DNA from: Lachnospiraceae bacterium
Lineage (GTDB): Bacteria > Bacillota > Clostridia > Lachnospirales > Lachnospiraceae
Direction of reading: 5' to 3'
Assembly (NCBI GenBank): GCA_017935565.1
Contig: JAGBHK010000045.1
Location: forward strand, 62,001 to 126,000
Length of the DNA stretch: 64,000 nucleotides
The notes under the pieces are model-generated. The model saw only the letters and a list, made by a program, of their open reading frames with translations. It ran no database searches and had not been told where the DNA came from. Shown one piece after another: positions 43,693-53,311 of the stretch (within the stretch, counting starts at the first letter, position 1; each line of letters begins with the position of its first letter). The translations under genes and the position numbers were made by a program.

Positions 43693-45966
43693 ATGTTGAA
43701 ATTTTTTTGGGGCTTTATTTTGGTGCCCATAATTATTCCAGTATGTATAAAAAGTAGGAACGAAAAGGCTGAAATATGCCTTGTGTTGCTACTTTTTTTA
43801 ATTAGTTTATTTTTAGGAAAAACTTTGTATGTTGATAAGTCTGATTTACTTAAAAGTTATGATTTAATGTCTGATGGTGAGATAGTAGAATTTACAGGTG
43901 AAGTGGTCAATATATGGATTACTAAGGACGAGGTAAAAGTTGAAGTAGAGGCAACTAATGATGGTGTACGTGCATTATGTTATTTTGAAGAATTTCCATA
44001 TAAATTAGGGAGTAAGGTTGTTATTAGGGGAGAAAAAAATACAATTAAGGAAGCTACAAATTTTGGCGAGTTTGACCTTAAAAAATATTATAATTCTAAA
44101 GAAATTTTTATATGTATATCAAAATGTAATATAGTTGACAAAGAGGAAGCATATAGCGAAATTAAGCAAGTTTTTTTTGAAATTAGACAAGGTCTGAAAA
44201 AGTCTATTTCTAGTTTATGCGATAAAGAAGAAGCGGGAATTTTATGTGCTATGCTTTTCGGCGACAAGGAATCTTTAGAGGATGATATTAAGAATTTATA
44301 TACGATAACGGGAATAGGTCATATATTGGCCATTTCGGGATTACATATTTCGTTAGCTGGCGGTGCTGTGTATAGATTTTTAAGACGTTTTATGCGACAG
44401 GGAGCAGCATTTACTATATCTTCAATCATGATGATTTGCTTTTGTTGTATTTCTGGAGAAAGCACATCGACTGTGCGTGCTGTTATTATGTATATTATCG
44501 GGATTTTTGCGAAAGTAATTGGACGCAAATATGACATAAAAAATGCTATGGCAGTCAGTATGATATGGATATTGCTTGAAAATCCGTTAAGTATCGATAA
44601 TGGTGGTTTTATTTTGTCGTTTGTTTCAGTTTTTGGTATTGCATATATCTTACCAATGATAAATGAAATTTGTGGTGATTATACGAAACTAAAAGGAAAA
44701 AAAGGGATGGAGTTATTTAAAGCGAAGGTGATAAATTCCTTTGTTTCGTCGACCGTACTATATTTTGTAACACTTATGTGTATGTCTGCGTTATATTATG
44801 AAGTTTATGTGTATTCAATCATAGCGAATGCATTGCTGTTACCTATGATGGGAGTCCTTGTTATTTGTGGATTTTTGGGTGGGGTTGTATATTATATTTG
44901 TGTTCCATTTGGAAAAGTTTTTATCAGTCTTAGTGTGATTTTATTAAATATATATGAATTTGTGTGTGGAATCGTTTCAAAGTTTCCAAAAAATATTTGG
45001 GTTACAGGACATAAGTCATTACTTGAAATAATGATTTATTATGTTGTGCTTTGTATAACCGCAATTATATGTGCTTTTATGAAACGAAAAAATAAGCGGC
45101 CTCAAGATATAATTGGGATTATGATTGCTGGACTTATTTTTTTAGTGGCACTGGTTTATGTAAAACCTAAATATGAATTTAATATTACATTTGTCGATGT
45201 GGGACAAGGGGATTGCATTTATATTGAAAGTCCGGATGGAAAAAACTATATAATAGATGGTGGAAGTAGCAGTGAAAGTAGCATTGGTGAATATAAAATC
45301 GCGCCATATCTTAAGTACAGAGGAAGAAACAACATAGATGTTATGTTTGTTACTCATCCTGATGTGGACCATATAAGTGGGTTGATTGAGATTATTGAGG
45401 GAAATGAGATAGGCATTGATAGTATTGTCTTTGGAAAGGTAAAGTTGGAAGATAATAAGAACTACAAGGAGTTATGTCAGTTGGCTAAATCTGAAGATAT
45501 TTTGATATCTTATATATCCGAGGGAGACATTGTTGGCACAGATTTATTAAAGTTTAGGTGTATTAGCCCATTGGAAGCGCAAAAGTATGAGGATATTAAT
45601 GCGTCTTCTATTGTATTGTTAGGCGAATATAAAGACTTTTCGTTTATGTTGACGGGCGATATTGGTGAAAGTGAAGAACAAAGTGTAATGGTTGGTGCTT
45701 ATAAAGATGCTATACGCGATATTGATTTGTTAAAGGTAGCTCATCATGGTTCTAAAAATTCTTCCTGTGAGGAGTTTGTAGAATGGGTAGACGCAAAAAT
45801 GGCTGTAATCTCTTGTGGTGAGGGAAATTTATATGGTCACCCGTCGCCATCTGTTGTGGATAGATTTCAAAAAAAAGGAACTAAGTTACATTTGACAATG
45901 GAATCAGGGATGATTTGTGTGAATGAAATTGAGGGAAAATATATAGTTGAGTCATATGGTAAATAA
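43693..45966 (+). CDS. comEC: ComEC/Rec2 DNA uptake channel, 5' end apparently frameshifted
   Basis: 757 residues from the ATG at 43693. A DUF4131-like OB region comes first. The Competence domain follows, with GDKESLEDDIKNLYTITGIGHILAISGLH and many membrane helices. The C-terminal metallo-beta-lactamase-like domain has FVDVGQGDCIYIESPDG, THPDVDHISGL and HHGSKNSS. It forms the channel for single-stranded DNA entry. The expected N-terminal helix lies in the previous frame (from GTG 43620: INRLVIFIATGLLFGEIFGKF) and would join this frame if the T7 run at 43702-43708 were T6. The ATG at 43693 has only a distant GGAG. It may be a real frameshift, a slippage site or a sequence error. Confidence 0.85.
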   Translation: MLKFFWGFILVPIIIPVCIKSRNEKAEICLVLLLFLISLFLGKTLYVDKSDLLKSYDLMSDGEIVEFTGEVVNIWITKDEVKVEVEATNDGVRALCYFEEFPYKLGSKVVIRGEKNTIKEATNFGEFDLKKYYNSKEIFICISKCNIVDKEEAYSEIKQVFFEIRQGLKKSISSLCDKEEAGILCAMLFGDKESLEDDIKNLYTITGIGHILAISGLHISLAGGAVYRFLRRFMRQGAAFTISSIMMICFCCISGESTSTVRAVIMYIIGIFAKVIGRKYDIKNAMAVSMIWILLENPLSIDNGGFILSFVSVFGIAYILPMINEICGDYTKLKGKKGMELFKAKVINSFVSSTVLYFVTLMCMSALYYEVYVYSIIANALLLPMMGVLVICGFLGGVVYYICVPFGKVFISLSVILLNIYEFVCGIVSKFPKNIWVTGHKSLLEIMIYYVVLCITAIICAFMKRKNKRPQDIIGIMIAGLIFLVALVYVKPKYEFNITFVDVGQGDCIYIESPDGKNYIIDGGSSSESSIGEYKIAPYLKYRGRNNIDVMFVTHPDVDHISGLIEIIEGNEIGIDSIVFGKVKLEDNKNYKELCQLAKSEDILISYISEGDIVGTDLLKFRCISPLEAQKYEDINASSIVLLGEYKDFSFMLTGDIGESEEQSVMVGAYKDAIRDIDLLKVAHHGSKNSSCEEFVEWVDAKMAVISCGEGNLYGHPSPSVVDRFQKKGTKLHLTMESGMICVNEIEGKYIVESYGK

Positions 45967-45977
45967 TTTGCCATTTG

Positions 45978-46006
45978 TTGCATTTTATCTGTTTTTTTGA
46001 TATAAT
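45978..46006 (+). promoter_or_regulatory. promoter of the chemoreceptor gene
   Basis: TTGCAT (45978-45983), 17-bp spacer, TATAAT (46001-46006), about 50 bp before the start codon at 46055. Confidence 0.8.
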
Positions 46007-46054
46007 AGATGCAATTGATTAGTGTGAGAATTTAGATAATAGGAGGCTGAAATT

Positions 46055-47533
46055 ATGAATCTTGCTGAAAAAAAGAATGCTGATATTAGTAGAAATAAGA
46101 CTGCATTGATTGGAATATGTACAATGAATGTTGTTATCGCGATAGCATACTTGATGGAGGTAATAAAAGAAACTCGTACGATTTTATCATATTTAATCGT
46201 ATTGGCGTTGTGCTTGATACCGAGCATTATGTCAGTGATTACATATTTGAAGAATAAGGATTCTATATCAGTTAGATATATAAGTGGTATTGGTTTCTCT
46301 TTATTGTATACATATGTAATGTTTACATCAAAAACTGATTTAGCGTTTTGTTATATTATAGTTGCATTAGTGATTTTGGTTGTGTATGTAGATTTGAAAT
46401 TTACATCTATTCTAGGGATATATGCATTGGTAGTTAATATAGCAGTTATAGTTAAAAAGGTTATTGATGGAACATTTGATACTACAGCGCTTACCAACGC
46501 AGAAATTATTGTTGCGTGTTTGTTATTAACATTTATTTTTATTACAATGGCAGTTAAGAAGATATCTAAAATCAATGAAGCTATTGTTGATAAAGCAGAT
46601 GAAGCAAGGAATAAATCGGAAGAATTGCTTGAAAAAACTTTAAATGTTGCAAATTCAATAACAGTAAATATTGAAAATGCAACTAATGAAACAAAGGCAT
46701 TAAAAATGGCCATTCAAGATACTCAAAATGAAATGGAAAAATTAAATTCGGGTACTGATAACACTTTGACAGCTATTCAGTCGCAAAAAGAGAGTACAGA
46801 AAAGATAGGATTGCAAATTCAAGGCGTTGAACAATCAGTTAATTCTATTTTAGATGATGTTCAAAATGCTGAGAATAACCTTAATGAAGGTAATGAAATA
46901 ATCGAAGATTTATTACATCAGGTGAAGATATCTGAAGAGTCAAACGGCTTGGTTTCTGAGGAAATGCAGAAATTAAAAGACTGTACTGACAAGATGCAAG
47001 ATATTATACAGTTGATTAGTACAGTTGCCAGACAAACATCTATGTTGGCACTTAATGCTAGCATTGAATCAGCAAGGGCAGGAGAAGCAGGAAGAGGTTT
47101 TGCGGTGGTTGCTTCACAGATTTCGAGCCTTGCAGCACAGACAAATGAAGCGACTACGGATATAAATGGATTGATAGCTAATATTACAGAATCAGTAGGA
47201 AGTGTAACAGGGGCAATGGATAAATTGCTTGAAAGCAGTAGTTTGCAGAATCAATACGTTGAAGAAACGGTTGCTAGTTTTGATAAGATAAGGGAGAATA
47301 CACAAGGTATTTCATCACAAACTGTTCAATTGAAGGAGATGGTAGATGTAGTACTAGAAGCCAATGAACAGGTAAGTGTAAGCATTGGAAATGTATCGAA
47401 TCTTACAGGTGAGATTGTTGATAGTGCAGATGAAACTTTAGAGTTGTGTAATTCAAATTTAGATAGCATTGCTAAGGTTTCAGATATAATGCATAATCTT
47501 GAAGAAACAGCAAAAAAATTGATAAATGAATAA
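46055..47533 (+). CDS. methyl-accepting chemotaxis protein with polytopic membrane sensor
   Basis: 492 residues; ATG behind AGGAGG. The N-terminal ~170 residues form about six hydrophobic helices, without the usual large periplasmic sensor. A coiled-coil signalling domain follows. Its tip IQLISTVARQTSMLALNASIESARAGEAGRGFAVVASQISSLA is the hallmark of MCPs. It may sense through the membrane or an attached protein, as in HemAT-unlike '6TM' receptors. It is a single-gene unit with promoter and terminator. No che genes are nearby. Confidence 0.9.
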   Translation: MNLAEKKNADISRNKTALIGICTMNVVIAIAYLMEVIKETRTILSYLIVLALCLIPSIMSVITYLKNKDSISVRYISGIGFSLLYTYVMFTSKTDLAFCYIIVALVILVVYVDLKFTSILGIYALVVNIAVIVKKVIDGTFDTTALTNAEIIVACLLLTFIFITMAVKKISKINEAIVDKADEARNKSEELLEKTLNVANSITVNIENATNETKALKMAIQDTQNEMEKLNSGTDNTLTAIQSQKESTEKIGLQIQGVEQSVNSILDDVQNAENNLNEGNEIIEDLLHQVKISEESNGLVSEEMQKLKDCTDKMQDIIQLISTVARQTSMLALNASIESARAGEAGRGFAVVASQISSLAAQTNEATTDINGLIANITESVGSVTGAMDKLLESSSLQNQYVEETVASFDKIRENTQGISSQTVQLKEMVDVVLEANEQVSVSIGNVSNLTGEIVDSADETLELCNSNLDSIAKVSDIMHNLEETAKKLINE

Positions 47534-47541
47534 AAAATATG

Positions 47542-47573
47542 GAAGTGAACACGACGATTGTTCACTTCTTTTG
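47542..47573 (+). terminator. intrinsic terminator after the chemoreceptor gene
   Basis: 10-bp stem GAAGTGAACA/TGTTCACTTC (47542-47551, 47559-47568), then TTTTG. The T tract is short, so termination may be partial. Confidence 0.75.
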
Positions 47574-47593
47574 TGAAAATGGAGGATTAAAAA

Positions 47594-49984
47594 ATGAGCA
47601 AATGGCAAAGAGTTTATTATCAACCAAACCTTCCACTTGGTGAGGATGGAACAAAAGTGACTGCATGTAAGGAACATATTGAATTATCAAAAACTGCAGC
47701 AAAAGAAGGTATGGTTCTCTTAAAAAATAATGAGGGTGTGTTACCTATCGCGAAAGGTACAAAATTAGCGCTTTTTGGAAAAGGTACTTTTGACTACGTA
47801 AAAGGTGGTGGCGGTAGTGGTGATGTTACTGTCTCATACATAAGAAATCTTTATGAGGGTTTTAAGGGCCTTGGGGATGTTGTAGAAATCTATGAGGAAT
47901 TATGTGATTTTTATCGTGAAGATGTAAAGAAGCAGTATGCGGATAATAAGGAACCTGGAATGACGAAGGAACCTAATATTTCCGATGAAATGTGTGAAAA
48001 AGCAAGAAATTTCACAGATACTGCCGTAATTACTATTTGCCGTTTTTCAGGAGAAGGTTGGGATAGAAAATCCACATATGATAAAAAAGAAGATAATGCG
48101 GATGAACTCTTTGAAAATGGCGATTTTTACTTGTCTAATGCTGAAACGGCTATGGTAGAACAGGTCAAAAAATATTTTGACAAAATTATTGTAGTTCTCA
48201 ATGTAGGCGGAATGGTTGACAGTGAATGGTTTATTAATGATGAAAAGATTAAATCGGTTTTGGTTGCATGGCAAGGCGGAATTGAAGGCGGTAGTGCAAC
48301 TGCAGAGTTGTTGTGCGGTATTGGTAATCCATGTGGAAAATTGGTTGACACATTTGCTAAAAGATTAGAGGATTATCCTTCCTCATACAACTTCCATGAA
48401 TCTGAGGATTATGTGGATTATACCGAAGATATATATGTAGGATATAGATATTTTGAGACAATCAATGGTGCAAGTGAAAAGGTAAATTATCCATTTGGTT
48501 ATGGTTTGTCATACACGAAATTTTCTTGGTCTGTAACTTCTGCATATGAGGAAAAAGGTAAAATTAATGTTAATGTAAATGTTACAAATACTGGAGATGT
48601 AGCAGGTAAAGAAGTTATTCAAATATATGTAGGTGCACCGCAAGGCGTGCTTGGAAAAGCAAGAAAAAGTCTTGTTGCTTTTGATAAGACAAAATTGCTT
48701 GAAAGTGGTGAAAGTCAGCAATTGACCTTGACATTTGATGTAAACTCAATGGCATCTTATGACGACCTTGGTAAGGTGTGTAAATCTGCTTATGTACTTG
48801 AAAAAGGCGACTATGAGTTTTATTTAGGAAATTCAGTGAGAGATGCAGAAAAGATAGATTATGTGTATAGTTTAACTGACAATGTAATTGTGGAACAATT
48901 ATCTGCTAAATTGGTGCCAACATCATTGAGTAAGAGAATGCTTGCGGATGGAAGTTTTGAAGAATTGCCAATGTCTACGCCAAATGACCCAAATGCCACA
49001 GAATTTGTGAGAATGACTAATGAAGAGGCTGATGGTCTTATTCCTGATACAAGATATGTGAAGGGAATGTATTGCTGGGGCGCGCCTGAAAGAATGAGAA
49101 AAATGGATTTTCTTGATGTGTACGAAGAAAAAATGTCTGTCGATGAATTTTTAAGTAAAATGTCAGATGAGGATGTTGCACATTTACTTGGCGGACAGCC
49201 AAATACTGGTGTTGCCAATGTTTTCGGTATTGGAAATATGCCAGAATATAAGATTCCAAACATTATGACAGCGGATGGTCCTGCGGGACTTAGAATTCAA
49301 CCACAATGTGGTATTAATACAACAGCATTTCCTTGTTCTACACAGGTGGCATGTACATGGAATAGGGAACTTGCTTATAAAATAGGTGAGGCAGGAGCAA
49401 AGGAAGTTAAGGAAAACAATATCGCAATGTGGCTTACACCTGCTATAAATATACATAGAAGCCCTTTATGTGGTAGAAATTTTGAATATTATTCAGAAGA
49501 CCCATTTGTGGCAGGTACAATGGCTGGCGAAATGGTTAAGGGTATTCAGTCGCAGCACATTTCAGCGTCAGTTAAGCATTTTGCATTAAATAATAAGGAA
49601 ACTAACCGTAAAGATAGTGATTCTAGAGTATCAGAAAGAGCTGCTAGAGAGATTTATCTTAAGGCTTTTGAAATTATTGTTAAGAATGCAAAGCCATGGT
49701 GTATTATGTCTTCATATAATATAATTAATGGACATCGTGCTTCTGAAAACAAGGAACTTCTTACAGATATATTGCGTGAAGAATGGGGCTACGAAGGTAT
49801 GGTTACTACTGACTGGTGGGCGTATTCAGAGCATTACAAGGAAGTATTGGCTGGCAATGATGTAAAAATGGCCTGTGGTTTCCCACAAAGGCTTAAAGAA
49901 GCTTTGGATAAAGGATTGATAACAAGAGCAGACATGGATAAATGTGCAAAAAGAGTGCTCGAGTTAATATTGAAGATTGATTAA
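47594..49984 (+). CDS. GH3 beta-glucosidase with reversed domain order
   Basis: 796 residues, cytosolic (no signal peptide). The usual C-terminal GH3 alpha/beta sandwich comes first (about 30-300: AAKEGMVLLKNNEGVLPI, VVLNVGGMVDSEW, NYPFGYGLSYTKF). A fibronectin-III-like domain follows (about 305-420). The TIM-barrel domain is last (about 510-796: TADGPAGLRIQ, LTPAINIHRSPLCGRNFEYYSEDP, SVKHFALNN, VTTDWWA). The catalytic nucleophile is D740 in TTDWW. This reversed order is known from Butyrivibrio and Ruminococcus beta-glucosidases. It should cleave cello- or laminari-oligosaccharides inside the cell and complement the secreted GH16 enzyme. Confidence 0.92.
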   Translation: MSKWQRVYYQPNLPLGEDGTKVTACKEHIELSKTAAKEGMVLLKNNEGVLPIAKGTKLALFGKGTFDYVKGGGGSGDVTVSYIRNLYEGFKGLGDVVEIYEELCDFYREDVKKQYADNKEPGMTKEPNISDEMCEKARNFTDTAVITICRFSGEGWDRKSTYDKKEDNADELFENGDFYLSNAETAMVEQVKKYFDKIIVVLNVGGMVDSEWFINDEKIKSVLVAWQGGIEGGSATAELLCGIGNPCGKLVDTFAKRLEDYPSSYNFHESEDYVDYTEDIYVGYRYFETINGASEKVNYPFGYGLSYTKFSWSVTSAYEEKGKINVNVNVTNTGDVAGKEVIQIYVGAPQGVLGKARKSLVAFDKTKLLESGESQQLTLTFDVNSMASYDDLGKVCKSAYVLEKGDYEFYLGNSVRDAEKIDYVYSLTDNVIVEQLSAKLVPTSLSKRMLADGSFEELPMSTPNDPNATEFVRMTNEEADGLIPDTRYVKGMYCWGAPERMRKMDFLDVYEEKMSVDEFLSKMSDEDVAHLLGGQPNTGVANVFGIGNMPEYKIPNIMTADGPAGLRIQPQCGINTTAFPCSTQVACTWNRELAYKIGEAGAKEVKENNIAMWLTPAINIHRSPLCGRNFEYYSEDPFVAGTMAGEMVKGIQSQHISASVKHFALNNKETNRKDSDSRVSERAAREIYLKAFEIIVKNAKPWCIMSSYNIINGHRASENKELLTDILREEWGYEGMVTTDWWAYSEHYKEVLAGNDVKMACGFPQRLKEALDKGLITRADMDKCAKRVLELILKID

Positions 49985-50016
49985 AGACAGTATTAATTAG
50001 CGAAGGGTAAAGAATT

Positions 50017-51801
50017 ATGAATTATAAAATTGAAGAAGGTTTATTAATAATTGATAATGATGGTGTGGAATATAGATTTGATGCCCATGGTGAAAAACCT
50101 CGTCCGTCTATGTTGGGATTAGGTATAAGTGCTGGTGGAAAGCATTGGTCAAATCGTGACCCTGAAATTAAATTAGAAAAACATTCAAGTGTGCAGGATG
50201 TTACGTTGGGAAATGACCTTGTTGCTTGGTATATTCAAGAGTTTATTCCAGATGGAATAGATTACAAAATCAGCAAAAATGCAAAAATATATATAGGCGT
50301 GTTAAGTACTGGTGAACATAAACTTATCTATAAAGGCGAGTGTTATGGTGATATGTGCTTTGATGATAGAATCTTGTATTTTAATATGGGGAACAAGATA
50401 GCATCTGTCAATGTTGATAACGGAGAAGTTCAGGTATTATTTAAACATTCTGGGATAAAGAAAAATGGAACTGAACTAAAAGTAACGGATAAACGTATCT
50501 TTTATACCCATTGGACAAAGGATAAGAATTATTTGATGTGGTATGATAGACAAACAAAAGAAATTATTAATCCGCATATCGATACATATAAGTATTATAT
50601 ACTTGATGATAACACAATCATATTTCAGTCGTTGTATCATACTTGGATATGTGATATGCAAGATATGAAAAAGAGCAGATTTTTTTCATCCAAAAAGAGA
50701 ACAGAAATACTTAAGTTAATTTGTAATCAGTTAGAAATACCTCTTGAAAATTATAAGCAAGAGTTAAATATTGAATTAAAAGATTTTAATGAGGGAAGGT
50801 TATATTTTAAATGTGAATCTAGGTATGAATCAGTAGAGCAAGAACTTTTATACGATGAGAATAAGTGGGATGCATTTGGCAAAATGTTACCATTTCATAT
50901 AGAAGCGGAGGCCTCTTGCGATACGAAAACTGATAATATAAGCGTAAAATTGCCAGAAAATACAGTAAGTGTATTGATCGAAAATACGACAACACATCCA
51001 CAACTAAAAGCTGAACATGGGCTTAGTCTGGCAATATATTATAAATGTAGATTGTATATATTGGATACTGGCTCTTCAGGGGACTTTTTTGAAAATGCCA
51101 GAAGGATGAGTATATATGCAAGAAGAAGTGAGATGGTTGTATTATCTCATGGGCATTATGACCATGCAGGTGGATTGCAGACGTTATTTGGAGAGGAAAA
51201 AGATGTATATGTATGTGCAATGAAGTCTGCGATACAAAAATATTATTCTGGTTCTGGTGGGAATATTCATGAGATAGGAATACCTCAAGATATTATTGAC
51301 GAGTATGGAGATAGATTTATATTTATCGAGGAAAATGTAAAAATTGGAAGAGATATATATTTGATACCACATGCTACCAAAAATTTGAATAAAATTGGTG
51401 AGAAAGCAAAGCTTTACAAAATGGTTAATGATGAACTTGTGCCAGATGATTTCTCGCATGAACTAAGCCTAGTACTTGACTCTGAAAAAGGACTTATAAT
51501 ATTTAACAGTTGTTCGCATGCGGGAATTGTAAATATAATAAAAGAAATAAGAGAGTTATGGCCTGACGAGAAAATATATGCTTTCTTTGGTGGCCTCCAC
51601 ATGAAAGGAAAATGTGGCGATGAAATAATTTGCACATTTTCGGAAGAAGAGATAAAAGAAATAGCTGAGTATTTAAATTCGGTTGGTTTACAAAAACTAT
51701 ATACTGGACATTGTACGGGCGAACCGGCGGTTAAATTATTAAAGAAATATTTAGGAGATAAGGTGGAGGTAATGTCCACAGGAATGAGAATATGTATTTA
51801 G
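50017..51801 (+). CDS. metallo-beta-lactamase-fold hydrolase with N-terminal DUF5050-like propeller region
   Basis: 594 residues. Residues about 1-290 are beta-rich with repeated 'x-I-Y-x-G' strands (KLIYKGECYGDMCFDDRILYF, KVTDKRIFYTHW), like DUF5050/propeller-like regions. Residues ~310-594 are an MBL-fold domain with the metal-binding motif LSHGHYDHAGGL, FNSCSHAG, GGLHM and the C-terminal TGHCTGEPA. This domain form resembles the RFAP-synthase/pterin-phosphate group of MBL proteins. No signal peptide. The substrate is not known. It overlaps the next gene by 10 bp. The fusion is unusual to me. Confidence 0.75.
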   Translation: MNYKIEEGLLIIDNDGVEYRFDAHGEKPRPSMLGLGISAGGKHWSNRDPEIKLEKHSSVQDVTLGNDLVAWYIQEFIPDGIDYKISKNAKIYIGVLSTGEHKLIYKGECYGDMCFDDRILYFNMGNKIASVNVDNGEVQVLFKHSGIKKNGTELKVTDKRIFYTHWTKDKNYLMWYDRQTKEIINPHIDTYKYYILDDNTIIFQSLYHTWICDMQDMKKSRFFSSKKRTEILKLICNQLEIPLENYKQELNIELKDFNEGRLYFKCESRYESVEQELLYDENKWDAFGKMLPFHIEAEASCDTKTDNISVKLPENTVSVLIENTTTHPQLKAEHGLSLAIYYKCRLYILDTGSSGDFFENARRMSIYARRSEMVVLSHGHYDHAGGLQTLFGEEKDVYVCAMKSAIQKYYSGSGGNIHEIGIPQDIIDEYGDRFIFIEENVKIGRDIYLIPHATKNLNKIGEKAKLYKMVNDELVPDDFSHELSLVLDSEKGLIIFNSCSHAGIVNIIKEIRELWPDEKIYAFFGGLHMKGKCGDEIICTFSEEEIKEIAEYLNSVGLQKLYTGHCTGEPAVKLLKKYLGDKVEVMSTGMRICI

Positions 51802-52319
51802 TTTCAATATATTTTGATGAAAAAACTGAAAAATGGATAAGAAAATACATAAGCGATGTGGCTAAAAAAACTAATAACACCTTTATGGTTAACAATAATG
51901 TTCCGCCGCATATAACTATTGCTGCATTTGAAACTGACAAAGTAGATGATGTAATTAGTAAGATGGAAAGTGTGAAAAATGGCATAAAAAGCGGAAGTAT
52001 TACATGGGCTTCGGTGGCTACATTTTTACCGTCAGTTATTTATTTGGCGCCTATATTGAATGAATATTTGCATGGGTTATCGGTAAATGTTAATAATGTT
52101 ATTAGCAGTGTGGATGGTGTGAAATTGAGTGATAAATATCAACCATTTAATTGGATACCGCACACAACTATTGGAAAAAAACTTGCTAAAGAAGAAATGA
52201 AAATTGCATTTGAGGTTTTGCAAAATTCCTTTGGTATGTTTGATGGCAGAGTTGTAAAGATTGGAGTTGCTAAAACCAATCCATATGAAGAAATATTTAA
52301 TTGGGAATTGAGAGAATGA
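51792..52319 (+). CDS. 2H phosphoesterase superfamily protein (2'-5' RNA ligase-like)
   Basis: 175 residues with the two HxTx-type motifs of the 2H fold: PPHITIAAF and WIPHTTIGKKL, about 95 residues apart. Such enzymes act on 2',3'-cyclic phosphates or 2'-5' linkages of RNA and nucleotides. The gene overlaps the MBL gene by 10 bp and the following membrane protein gene by 4 bp, so the three are probably translated from one message. The biological role is unknown. Confidence 0.82.
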   Translation: MYLVSIYFDEKTEKWIRKYISDVAKKTNNTFMVNNNVPPHITIAAFETDKVDDVISKMESVKNGIKSGSITWASVATFLPSVIYLAPILNEYLHGLSVNVNNVISSVDGVKLSDKYQPFNWIPHTTIGKKLAKEEMKIAFEVLQNSFGMFDGRVVKIGVAKTNPYEEIFNWELRE

Positions 52320-53287
52320 TGAAACTAAAACACAAACAAATACTGGTAAATACAATAAAAATAGTTTTGGCAGCAGTGATATCTATATTGGTTGCACATT
52401 TTATAGGCCTTAATTATGCAATATCAACAGGTATTGTCGCAATGCTTACGATACAGCCAACAAAAAGGGAAACCATTGAGACGGCGATTGGAAGATTTGT
52501 GGCATTTATTATAGCGCTTATCATTGCTTTTATAAGTTTTAAACTTTTTGGTTTTACAATATTTGCATTCTTTGTTTATTTGTTGTTTTTTGTGGTTGTG
52601 TGCCAAATATTTGGATGGACAAGTGCTATGACAATGAATTCCGTGTTGATATCGCACTTTGTATCTGCTAAAGATATGGGAATGGCCACGGTTATTAATG
52701 AAGTTTTGATATTTGTTATCGGTGTAGGTACTGGTATTATTGCAAATATGCATCTTAGAAAAAATGTTGATTATATTGAAGAACTAAAAGAGACAACAGA
52801 TGAACATATTAAAACAATTCTTAAGCAAATGGCCAACGGAATTGTAGACCACAATGTATCTGAAGATAATAATGAATTATTTTTTGAACTTCGAAATCAT
52901 ATTAGAAATGCTAAAAATGTTGCAGAAGAAAACTATAAGAATCAGTTGAGACGAAATGATATATTTGATTTAGAGTATATTAGAATGCGCGACAGGCAGT
53001 ATCATGTTTTAGTTGAAATGTATAAGTTTGCAAGACATTTGGATGCAACACCACATACAGCCAAAAAACTATCGGATTTTATGCTTGAAATGTCGGTTTC
53101 TTACCACAGGGATAATACTTGCGAAGTTTTAATGGAACATTTTGTGGAAATGGATAAATATATGAAAGCCGCACCATTGCCAGTTGAACGAAATGAGTTT
53201 GAAAATAGAGCAACATTGTTTGGGCTTATGAGGCATATGGAAGAATTTTTACAGTTAAAGATGGATTTTGTAAAGAAATTTATGTAA
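52316..53287 (+). CDS. aromatic acid exporter/FUSC family membrane protein
   Basis: 323 residues from the ATG at 52316 (a second ATG directly follows it). The N-terminal half has about six membrane helices with AISTGIVAMLTIQPTKRETIETAIGRFVAFI, the ArAE_1 signature. The C-terminal half is a soluble helical domain (ELFFELRNHIRNAKNVAEENY, RQYHVLVEMYKFARHL). It is similar to Bacillus YgaE/YqjA-like proteins. Probably an export or membrane-stress protein; the transported compound is unknown. Confidence 0.82.
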   Translation: MMKLKHKQILVNTIKIVLAAVISILVAHFIGLNYAISTGIVAMLTIQPTKRETIETAIGRFVAFIIALIIAFISFKLFGFTIFAFFVYLLFFVVVCQIFGWTSAMTMNSVLISHFVSAKDMGMATVINEVLIFVIGVGTGIIANMHLRKNVDYIEELKETTDEHIKTILKQMANGIVDHNVSEDNNELFFELRNHIRNAKNVAEENYKNQLRRNDIFDLEYIRMRDRQYHVLVEMYKFARHLDATPHTAKKLSDFMLEMSVSYHRDNTCEVLMEHFVEMDKYMKAAPLPVERNEFENRATLFGLMRHMEEFLQLKMDFVKKFM

Positions 53288-53311
53288 TTAGTATTAGGAG
53301 AAACGAAAAAA

